21,875 bases of DNA from a virus. Made by a program: the position numbers and the translations under genes. Numbering within the stretch: the first letter of the stretch is position 1; each line of letters starts with the position of its first letter. A model generated the notes under the pieces. The model saw nothing but the letters and a program-made list of their open reading frames with translations, made no database searches and was not told the origin of the DNA. The DNA lies in IMG/VR virus record IMGVR_UViG_3300030104_007226, positions 1,989 to 23,863 of that record; one strand, given 5' to 3'. Shown in pieces: positions 16,001-21,875 of the stretch.

Positions 16001-19000
16001 AGTCGGTAACGATATTCAACTTTGGTGCAAACTATACATCAGCTCCAACTCTTGATGCCTCAGGTATTGGTGGTGGAGATGCAACTTTGACTGCATCCCT
16101 TGGAGCTCTTGCAGAGTATGATGGTTTCTTTGATGGGGCTCAGGGATTATTGAGTGGTCAAAATAGGATGCAAGATAATTTTTATTATCAAGACTTTTCC
16201 TATGTAATTAAGACGGACATAGATACTGCAACTTATCGTGACCAAATTCTGAATCTTGTACACCCTTCTGGACTAAAGATGTTCGGAGAAGTGGTGATGT
16301 ATTTGAATGCTACTGCAGGATTGATGAACTCGGCAGCAAATACAATCAACCACATACAAGCAAATACGGCGCTTACTGGTGGGTCAGTCAATGTTCCAAA
16401 TTACAGAGTTCATGAAATTACAATTGCCAGTCAGAATACTGCATCATCTAATGTTCAAATTTCAGTACAAGCTTCACTTTTCAGACCAGCTGTTGTATCA
16501 CCACCGATTGATGCACGAGTAGAGTTTCCACATATCAACTTTGATCTGATACTAGAACAATCAAATGCCGGTATTGCTTCAGAAGGAGCACAAGATACTA
16601 TTGGATTTGAAACAGATAGTGGTGAAGGTAGTATTCTACTTGATGATGGTTTCTCAAAAATAAGATCAGAAGAATTTGAAGTTTCTTTCATACAAGAAGA
16701 TGAATCAAATCTTGAACTTGAAGTGGCAACTGATGGTTCAAGAAACTATCTCTTATCAGAACCGATTGTAGAAACTACACAGATAGTTAGTGAAGACGAT
16801 CACGATGTATTCAATATTCGTTTAGAAGAAGATGGTAATGATTATCTAATAGAGCAAGAAGGAACTGAATACGAATACATTCTTTTTGAAGATGAAGGTA
16901 AAGTGATGGGTATTGATTATGCCCAAGAATCATTGAGGTTGACTTTAGAATCTGATGTTGTTGTACAAGATGAAGATCATTTTATAGTCATTGATAGGAC
17001 ACACTCAGATGGTTTCTTGATGCCACAGATTCAGTTTCCAGAATCAGAGACAGGAGCTGTTCAGATTGATATGGGTTATGGTACTCAACTGAAACTTGAA
17101 GATGATAACTATCTACTCCTTGAAAGAACTGAAGGAATGTTCCCATTGTATTTGGCAATGGAAGATTCAATGCAAGATGAGATTATTGTCGGAACTCAAA
17201 TTCAAATCAATCCGATTGCTCATCCAGATCCACCAGTACAACCATTTATAGTCTCAACTGTAGACGAATCAGATTCTGCAACTCCTTATGAAGAACAAGT
17301 ATGGATTGCTGAAACTGGTGGTGAATTAGTAGAATTAGAAGACGATGATGGAGGTCATTTACTCCTTGAGAGTAATTTTCATTTAAAGATGGAAGGTGAT
17401 GAAAATGCTGTAAATAGATTCATCTTTGATTTTGCCACTACAACAAAAGCATCTGCAGTCCTTGAGAATCTTGAAGTCAATCTCCCATACGGAACAGGAA
17501 GGTCTTCTAGTTTTGAATATAAAGCAGAAGGTAATCTCAATGTCACTATGGGTGAAGAGTTTGAACTCCTTGCTGAAGATGGTAGAAAATTTGTAGAAGA
17601 ATCTGTTCCTGACGATTTGGCAAACCTTACTACAGAAGATGGAGACATTTATCTTCTTGAACAGTCTTATCTGAGTAATCAACAATTTGCAATAAATCGA
17701 GCATCTGATACTACTGCAGAGATGAGAAACTTTATTGCTGCATCTTATGATAGAAAACCAAGTATCACAGGTACAGGCACAAACTTTGATTCTGATTTTA
17801 ATGCACCAATCGTTCTTGAAGATGATGATCAGACATTGGTAACTGAGGGTCTAGATGCAGACTTTAGATTAATTCGTGAACACAGCGAATTAGGTGTTCA
17901 ACCTTTTGGAACTGAACATTCTGATAATGCAACAACTTACATTACTCTTGAAGCACATACAACGGATGGTGATCTTATTCTGATTGAAGGTGATGATAGG
18001 ACATTTATTCCAATTGAATTGGAGACAGCAACTGGTGGCGGTAATCTTGGACTTGAGGTTTCAGAATTTAATTCAAACAGAAGACTTATCTATAACGATT
18101 ATCTTGATGTTATTATTGAAGAAGAATTTGTGGCACTTGAGGAAGATGATAGAATCCTCATGGAAGATTATGTCTCTGGTGATCCCGAATCATATAAGAC
18201 AGAGGGTGGAGATAATCTTGTATTAGAACATTTGAATGACAATTTGGCAACAGAAGGTGTCACGGGTATATTTCATATAACTTATGATCTCAAGATTGAA
18301 GACTTTACAGCAAGTGTGGCTCTTGAGGATAATACGAGTGTAATGCTTGAGTCTCATACTCCAACTGGAATTGGTGATATACTCCTTACTGCAAATGGTG
18401 ATAGATTGATTCGTGAAGATGACTCTGGTGAAGATAAATTTTTTCTGTCAGAAACATCTTATGCCAGAACTTATGCAAATGCAACAATTACTGTAGTTGA
18501 TGATAATAGGAAAACTACAAATGCTACAAGAAATTTATTATCTAGTGTGGCTGGAGATACGGATGACAATTTAGTTGCAGAAGATGGTAGTAATCTCGTA
18601 ACTGAAACTGGACAAGATGTTCCAACCACATCAGAGATTGAAATAATCGGTGATGTCTTTCCTCATGGATCAGATGAATTTGCCAGAGTGGTATTTGCAG
18701 ATGGAGATACTGCAGAAATTGTCAGTAGAACAAATGATTACCTTTATAATGTAGACTATGGTGCAATCTTGTTAGAAGATGACCCGATAACTGGAGCAAC
18801 AGAGTATCTGCTTGATGAACCTTCTGGTTCTAAGATAATTAGAAACTATGGAACATCTGCTCAAAACTATAGACTTGAATATGGAAGACATAATCAAGCA
18901 AGTTCTATCAATCAGACTGATAGAGTTATGAAGACAGAGATTGGAACTACAGATACAAATAATGCTGGAAGAGAATACCAGTTTACCATCAATGGAATTA

Positions 19001-19434
19001 CTACAGATGGAACAACTCTTCCAAACTTACATGAATGGTCTGAGATTCATGGAGACAATGTTGTAATGGAGGATGGAGCAAACATTCTCACTGAGGATGG
19101 TGAAGTTGGGCAAGATCCAAATGCCATACTCCTTGAGTTTGAAAATGTATTGATGTCTGAAAATACAATAATAGAAGAAGCAATTCTCGATGAGGACGGA
19201 GGTAATATAGTATTGGAGGACGAAAGTGATGATAGTGAATACCTCACCTACGAAGAAAATGAACATCTTGAACTTGAAAGTTTTGGATATAATTACAAAT
19301 TACTCAATATGGAGGGTGGAAAGTATAGAATTGACTCTATAGCAAATAATACTTTCATGAAACTAGATCAAGAAACTGATCTGTTTACTAATGCACCCTT
19401 CCGTGTCAATCATTTAGAACAGGTTCCATCTTGA
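13024..19434 (+). CDS. Giant 2136-residue baseplate wedge protein (gp7 position) with cupredoxin insert and acidic repeat extension
   Basis: The protein lies between gp6 and gp8, where T4 has gp7 (1032 residues), but is twice as long. Its order is: helical N-terminus (1-45, ALYTQIEQQLPNFIQHNHSK); cupredoxin-like domain (62-182; H112, C167, H170, M173); SGATG module (211-275); a conserved core block (281-376: GALGSKANMLKHIKDFYRAK, FIFRLLYGKENVSFYYP, DIMRLSDGRW); paired Gly-rich G-x-x-Y modules (467-545) and further copies near 760-790 and 1000-1030; an HGF module (893-944); a second conserved block (1028-1103: NFYYQDFSYVIKTDIDTATY, LVHPSGLKMFGEVVMY); then an acidic repeat extension (about 1169-2120). 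The two conserved blocks recur, from memory, in marine T4-like wedge proteins. Only one cysteine, C167, is visible. The gp7 role is inferred from order; direct similarity to T4 gp7 is not evident. Confidence 0.85.
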   Translation: MRTDGGALYTQIEQQLPNFIQHNHSKFSKFVEKYYEFLELNLVTFNDLDLNEDKPIQESDNVTYTVTVATGNNAYSNSVNKYFVDGAVSPVLNVSSGITYVFDQSNSTNEGHPLRISTTPNGRHTPGGEQYSNGVNVVAFGTPGTAGAQTSVYISPDIAGTYLYYYCNTHSGMGGNVVIANTTPYISLENGNTDSSNTNNTYIDLENPNRQGDQFLSGETVEGANSGATGIVRGKYSTTQAYIEETNNGNFQVGERIVGQESRVSANVTAYTRQALNASRNVKSFQDVDKAPLGFVELLRKEFLQGVPKGALGSKANMLKHIKDFYRAKGNEASFQFIFRLLYGKENVSFYYPSTDIMRLSDGRWTQNKSLKIDFDQANNFSSFEGRFVRGSISNVVALIERTETYQVGSTTISELYLSNIDANNASYNANTDSGFTSFLPSDTITTTTADDDGNYATAPLTGILASVAIDAGGSNYSVGDDIAISGGGGGREAGVKVASVSDATISAFDIIDPGDGFAVGDGVTFTNEGTGGTGGAARVQTITPTANVFVDTLTINPHKEDLLSASAFTAPLQGATVNTHLFSNSTTTFSAGLTGTAPKKGDLLFELSISQLLAESGNDGGGTYGGGTLTTETGGGVRRFDIESIADDTNYNANTAKFGTVVSVDTTTTPNTVIYALGSIVVDTVTGTRTIRNFENTETVFVYDTQRDETGSPAAANGYNAVFSDTGANVVFANTPAAVSSNTSHGALAGTLNEVEIGGIRSIQVLSSGQGYTSIPVVEIANTKIESFGNAPDKVGANSVFVTLASAIANQFTSNTIVKNQSNSASGIVLGPIISNTALVATGNTVLRVQMTTSNNFSASDTLTVYTNNADENPVGIGDFGTANATTSGATATFTQADHGFTAGQRIVVTGSSSGTDATVYNNNHTIATVSNTSTFTVTFPSTPSDTSESNLRTRRVISANVAGSNSVFANTGAAGNNASIAISSIAIGAIQSVTIFNFGANYTSAPTLDASGIGGGDATLTASLGALAEYDGFFDGAQGLLSGQNRMQDNFYYQDFSYVIKTDIDTATYRDQILNLVHPSGLKMFGEVVMYLNATAGLMNSAANTINHIQANTALTGGSVNVPNYRVHEITIASQNTASSNVQISVQASLFRPAVVSPPIDARVEFPHINFDLILEQSNAGIASEGAQDTIGFETDSGEGSILLDDGFSKIRSEEFEVSFIQEDESNLELEVATDGSRNYLLSEPIVETTQIVSEDDHDVFNIRLEEDGNDYLIEQEGTEYEYILFEDEGKVMGIDYAQESLRLTLESDVVVQDEDHFIVIDRTHSDGFLMPQIQFPESETGAVQIDMGYGTQLKLEDDNYLLLERTEGMFPLYLAMEDSMQDEIIVGTQIQINPIAHPDPPVQPFIVSTVDESDSATPYEEQVWIAETGGELVELEDDDGGHLLLESNFHLKMEGDENAVNRFIFDFATTTKASAVLENLEVNLPYGTGRSSSFEYKAEGNLNVTMGEEFELLAEDGRKFVEESVPDDLANLTTEDGDIYLLEQSYLSNQQFAINRASDTTAEMRNFIAASYDRKPSITGTGTNFDSDFNAPIVLEDDDQTLVTEGLDADFRLIREHSELGVQPFGTEHSDNATTYITLEAHTTDGDLILIEGDDRTFIPIELETATGGGNLGLEVSEFNSNRRLIYNDYLDVIIEEEFVALEEDDRILMEDYVSGDPESYKTEGGDNLVLEHLNDNLATEGVTGIFHITYDLKIEDFTASVALEDNTSVMLESHTPTGIGDILLTANGDRLIREDDSGEDKFFLSETSYARTYANATITVVDDNRKTTNATRNLLSSVAGDTDDNLVAEDGSNLVTETGQDVPTTSEIEIIGDVFPHGSDEFARVVFADGDTAEIVSRTNDYLYNVDYGAILLEDDPITGATEYLLDEPSGSKIIRNYGTSAQNYRLEYGRHNQASSINQTDRVMKTEIGTTDTNNAGREYQFTINGITTDGTTLPNLHEWSEIHGDNVVMEDGANILTEDGEVGQDPNAILLEFENVLMSENTIIEEAILDEDGGNIVLEDESDDSEYLTYEENEHLELESFGYNYKLLNMEGGKYRIDSIANNTFMKLDQETDLFTNAPFRVNHLEQVPS
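13207..13569 (+). other. Cupredoxin-like domain with intact type-1 copper ligands (residues 62-182)
   Basis: The domain runs from VTYTVTVATG to GNVVIANTT within the 2136-residue protein. It contains VSSGITYVFDQSNSTNEGHP, with the first His at 112, and TYLYYYCNTHSGMGGNVVI, with C167, H170 and M173. Type-1 copper sites use His, Cys, His and Met. The C-x2-H-x2-M spacing equals that of amicyanin. Similar YYYCxxHSGMGG segments are, from memory, frequent in marine phage structural proteins. Copper binding is inferred, not shown. Confidence 0.75.
16528..19383 (+). repeat. Degenerate acidic repeat region (residues about 1169-2120)
   Basis: About 950 residues are built of irregularly spaced units of the form hydrophobic-x-hydrophobic-E-D-[D/G]-x-x-[IL]-[LV]-x-E. 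Clear examples are GSILLDDG (1202-1209), LEDDNYLLLE (1358-1367), LEDDDGGHLLLE (1438-1449), IVLEDDDQTLVTEG (1596-1609), VALEEDDRILMED (1703-1715), NLVAEDGSNLVTE (1849-1861) and NVVMEDGANILTEDG (2012-2026). Each looks like a beta-hairpin with an acidic D-G or D-D turn. The stretch is strongly acidic and cysteine-free. The DNA repeats are too diverged to be recent copies. Confidence 0.7.
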
Positions 19435-19441
19435 CTAAATA
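19435..19441 (+). promoter_or_regulatory. CTAAATA late promoter upstream of gp8
   Basis: CTAAATA immediately follows the TGA of the giant gene and lies 40 bases before the gp8 ATG. Initiation about 6 bases downstream would give a leader of roughly 34 bases containing GGAGG. This is the largest gap on the plus strand after 875 and the best-placed of the CTAAATA copies, so an internal late promoter that boosts gp8 and downstream genes is likely. Confidence 0.55.
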
Positions 19442-19467
19442 TAAAAGAACAATAACTCACAATATTT

Positions 19468-19472
19468 GGAGG
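19468..19472 (+). promoter_or_regulatory. Strong Shine-Dalgarno (GGAGG) fixing the gp8 start
   Basis: GGAGG lies 8 bases before the ATG at 19481. It overlaps the in-frame TTG at 19466, which would be the alternative upstream start, so translation must begin at the ATG giving MPALVTNKFRIHNAKQF. Confidence 0.85.
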
Positions 19473-19480
19473 ATTTTCTG

Positions 19481-21202
19481 ATGCCTGCTTTAGTAACAAA
19501 CAAATTTCGTATCCACAACGCCAAACAGTTTGTGGAGGCTTTTGATGAGGTGTCCTTCTCTTCGGGCGGTGCAGTCACAGACTCGAGCGGGCTCCTCAAT
19601 TCAAATATGTATCTGTTTATCGGTAAACCAACTGCTTGGTCAGATGACAGTACACCACCATCTCCTACGGATGCCGTAGCCAATACTCACTATGAGAACT
19701 GGCGAGACATGATTGCTGCAAAGAAGATTACAGCTTCTGATGTATCACATTGTATCCCAAGGAAAAACTGGACTAATAATACCAGTTATTTTGCATACAC
19801 TCATGCTGCTGCAACACTTACTAGTCAAGATTTCTATGTCATGACTACAGATTATAATGTATATAAGTGTTTGTCAAATAGTGATACTGCATCTGGTGGT
19901 TCTGTGGCCACAACTTCTACAGTACAACCAACTGGAACTGGAACGAGTATCATTTCAACTGCAGATGGATACAAATGGAAATTCATGTATCAAATCTCTG
20001 CTGCAGATGCACTCAAGTTTGTCACACCAAACTATATTCCTGTTGATACAGTGAGAAGAGCAAATGGATTTCTTGCCAATACTTTTGATAACTCACCAGG
20101 CCAAAATCAATTTGATGTTGAGACTGCAGCCGCTTCTACTGGAAATGGTGCAATTGAAGTAATTCACATGACAAGTAGAGGAGCACAGTATCTTGGTGAA
20201 ACTGGAACTCTTTCTTCTGGTGGAACTACAACCTCATGTACGATTGCTGGTTCTGGTATTGGTTTGAATACTCTTGCAGCTGCTGACTGTATTGTAAATT
20301 CAGACATATACTTCACAAGTGGAGATGCTTCTGGACAGGGTGCAACAATTACTGACTATAATCAAAGTACAAAGGTGGTTACATTCACACCAGCAATTAC
20401 TGCACCATCTTCGGGTAGTACTTATTCAATTGGTCCAAAGATTGTAATCTCAGGTGACGGACAGGCTGCCAATGCAAGAGCAACAGTTAATGCAACTGGT
20501 TCAATTAATGCAGTAACAGTTGTTGCAGGAGGTAATAACTACTCCAATGCTACAATCACAGTCATTGCAAATGCATCACAGGCAAATAGTTATAATCCAA
20601 CTGTTGCTACACTGACTCCTATTATCGGTCCAGCGGGTGGACATGGATCAGATGCAGTTAAAGAATTGGGTGGTTTCTATGTTCTCACAAATGCTCGACT
20701 TGAGTATTCGGAATCGAATAACTTCACAACCAACAACGACTTCCGTAAAGTTGGTATGCTTGCGCAACCTAAGTATGCAAATGGTGATTTTGCCACTGCA
20801 TCAGTTGTGGACCAAGCAACCACAATAGTACTAACTTCGTGGAATGGAACTCAGTATAAAGCTGACGAATTGGTAACAGGTGCAACTTCTGGTGCAACAG
20901 GCAGAGTCATTGATTTTACTGGAAACAATACACTTCGTTTATCAGATATTATTCCATCTGGAAACTCAGCGAATGCAGGATACAATGGCATTTATGGATA
21001 TTTCACAAATTCAGAAGTTATTGCTGCTAATACAACTGGAGCAAGTGGGTCTGGTGCATCAGCCACTGCAAATGGTTCTGGAGCAGTTACTGGTGGAGAC
21101 TTAACAAGGTTCTCAGGTGATATTCTTTATGTAGAGAATCGTTCTCCTGTCACAAGAGCAGCAGACCAGATAGAGGATGTAAAACTGATAATTGAATTTT
21201 AA
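19481..21202 (+). CDS. 8: Baseplate wedge protein gp8
   Basis: The 573-residue product carries the gp8 signature: NMYLFIGKPTAWSDD, ENWRDMIAAKKITASDVSHC, IPRKNWTNNTSYFAYTH, FYVMTTDYNVYKCLSN and GYKWKFMYQISAADALKF (about residues 40-195). The closing RSPVTRAADQIEDVKLIIEF is also typical. In T4 gp8 is a 334-residue dimer that joins gp7, gp10 and gp6 in the wedge. The extra 240 or so residues here are a modular insert: beta segments, a G-x-x-Y module (SINAVTVVAGGNNYSNATIT, about 340-360) and an SGATG module (YKADELVTGATSGATGRVID, about 459-478). The start is fixed by GGAGG at 19468-19472. Twenty-four bases separate it from the next gene. Confidence 0.9.
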   Translation: MPALVTNKFRIHNAKQFVEAFDEVSFSSGGAVTDSSGLLNSNMYLFIGKPTAWSDDSTPPSPTDAVANTHYENWRDMIAAKKITASDVSHCIPRKNWTNNTSYFAYTHAAATLTSQDFYVMTTDYNVYKCLSNSDTASGGSVATTSTVQPTGTGTSIISTADGYKWKFMYQISAADALKFVTPNYIPVDTVRRANGFLANTFDNSPGQNQFDVETAAASTGNGAIEVIHMTSRGAQYLGETGTLSSGGTTTSCTIAGSGIGLNTLAAADCIVNSDIYFTSGDASGQGATITDYNQSTKVVTFTPAITAPSSGSTYSIGPKIVISGDGQAANARATVNATGSINAVTVVAGGNNYSNATITVIANASQANSYNPTVATLTPIIGPAGGHGSDAVKELGGFYVLTNARLEYSESNNFTTNNDFRKVGMLAQPKYANGDFATASVVDQATTIVLTSWNGTQYKADELVTGATSGATGRVIDFTGNNTLRLSDIIPSGNSANAGYNGIYGYFTNSEVIAANTTGASGSGASATANGSGAVTGGDLTRFSGDILYVENRSPVTRAADQIEDVKLIIEF

Positions 21203-21226
21203 TTTATCTTCTTTAGGAAATTATAA

Positions 21227-21875
21227 ATGGCACTTACTACAGATTTCAATGTCGATCCATATTATGACGATTATGATGAATCTAAAGAGTTTTATAGAGT
21301 ATTATTTCGACCTGGCTATGCAGTTCAAGCAAGAGAGGTAACTCAGCTCCAAACGATCCTTCAGAAACAAATTGAAAGAAATGGAAGACACACCTTTGAA
21401 GAAGGCAGTATTGTTCTTGGTTGTGAACTCAACTATGACAATGAGGTAAGATCACTCAAACTAGAAACTCAGTTTTCAGGTGCAGACCTTACTATCAATA
21501 GTTTTTCAAATGGTGTTATAACTGGGGCTACATCTAATGCACGTGCAAAAGTTGTGTCCACAGCAGCTTCTACAACAAGTGACCAACCTACTCTGATGTT
21601 TCATTATCTCAATAACAATGAGTTTGATGATGGTGAAACAATTACAGTCGTAGGTACAACAGTTCAAGCAAACACAGTAAGTACCACAGGTGCCTCTGGT
21701 ATAGCAAATGCAGTGAGTAATGGTTCGGTAGTAAGTATCAACTCAGGTGTTTTCTATGTCGGAGGATTTTTCCTATTCAAAGATTCTGAGTCTTTAATTC
21801 TTGAAAAGTATACTAGTACTCCATCCTATAGAATTGGTTTACAAGTTACAGAGAGTACAGTAACTGCCGACTCTG
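21227..21875 (+). CDS. DUF4815-type virion protein, 5' part (3' cut by window end)
   Basis: An ATG at 21227, preceded by TAGGAAA (21214-21220), opens a frame that continues to the window edge (216 residues seen). The start MALTTDFNVDPYYDDYDESK, followed by FYRVLFRPGYAVQAREVTQL and LQKQIERNGRHTFEEGSIV, is the hallmark of phage DUF4815 proteins found next to gp8 in marine T4-likes. An SGATG-like module follows (GVITGATSNARAKVVS, about residues 96-111, then EFDDGETITVVG). In T4 genes 9 and 10 follow gene 8; whether this protein replaces one of them, for instance as a peripheral baseplate or fibre-attachment protein, cannot be settled from the N-terminus. Confidence 0.85.
   Translation, partial: MALTTDFNVDPYYDDYDESKEFYRVLFRPGYAVQAREVTQLQTILQKQIERNGRHTFEEGSIVLGCELNYDNEVRSLKLETQFSGADLTINSFSNGVITGATSNARAKVVSTAASTTSDQPTLMFHYLNNNEFDDGETITVVGTTVQANTVSTTGASGIANAVSNGSVVSINSGVFYVGGFFLFKDSESLILEKYTSTPSYRIGLQVTESTVTADS

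Noticed and set aside
17379-17685. Two overlapping antisense reading frames (89 and 100 codons) inside the giant gene
   Set aside because: They lie wholly opposite the acidic repeat region, have Ser/Phe/Ile-rich shadow composition from complementing GAA/GAT-rich codons, and lack ribosome binding sites.
16528-19383. CRISPR array or recent tandem DNA duplication in the repeat-rich half of the giant gene
   Set aside because: Repeats are irregularly spaced, diverged in DNA and visible only at the protein level inside an open reading frame.
19466-19480. TTG codon as an upstream start of gp8 (adding five residues)
   Set aside because: It overlaps the GGAGG that serves the ATG at 19481, and the conserved gp8 N-terminus begins at that ATG.
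21222-21229. TATAAATG near the DUF4815 start as a late promoter
   Set aside because: It overlaps the start codon itself, so transcripts from it could not include a ribosome binding site for this gene.

Overview
The window looks like part of the late structural region of a T4-like (Tevenvirinae-related) contractile-tail phage of the marine type, such as the cyanophage and pelagiphage myoviruses. The evidence is an ordered, tightly packed baseplate gene set, AT-rich sequence, T4-style late-promoter motifs, and the large Gly/Ser/Thr/Asn-rich modular structural proteins common in marine T4-likes. There is no host gene, tRNA, integrase, insertion sequence or CRISPR array. The host cannot be named from this window.

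Left end, minus strand (1-839): a gp4-type head-completion protein with a PD-(D/E)XK nuclease signature, followed by a truncated gene that is probably the gp2-type DNA end protector. A short divergent intergenic region (840-874) with a perfect TATAAATA late-promoter motif on the plus strand separates them from the baseplate operon.

Plus strand (875-21875): thirteen genes run in one direction, mostly with overlapping TAATG or very short junctions. In order they are a gp48/gp54-type tail-tube cap, gp53 wedge, gp27-like hub, gp5-type hub/spike (OB fold and beta-helix, no recognisable lysozyme domain), an unknown 755-residue protein, a PAAR-type spike tip, a 52-residue coiled-coil protein, an unknown 653-residue protein, gp25, gp6, a 2136-residue gp7-position protein, gp8, and the start of a DUF4815-type protein cut by the window end. 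Together they would build the baseplate: central hub and spike (gp27, gp5, PAAR), wedges (gp53, gp25, gp6, gp7-like, gp8) and the cap on which the tail tube grows (gp48). CTAAATA motifs at 10731 and 19435 probably mark extra late promoters before gp25 and gp8.

The most unusual element is the 2136-residue protein. A cupredoxin-like domain with a full type-1 copper ligand set (H112, C167, H170, M173) is inserted into the N-terminal part of what otherwise looks like a conserved wedge-protein core. C167 is the only cysteine I can find in the whole protein. After the core comes a roughly 950-residue, cysteine-free, acidic extension of degenerate 'hydrophobic-E-D-G/D-hydrophobic-E' units. Several small modules (SGATG-type, HGF/HGL-type and G-x-x-Y-type) recur across different proteins of the operon.
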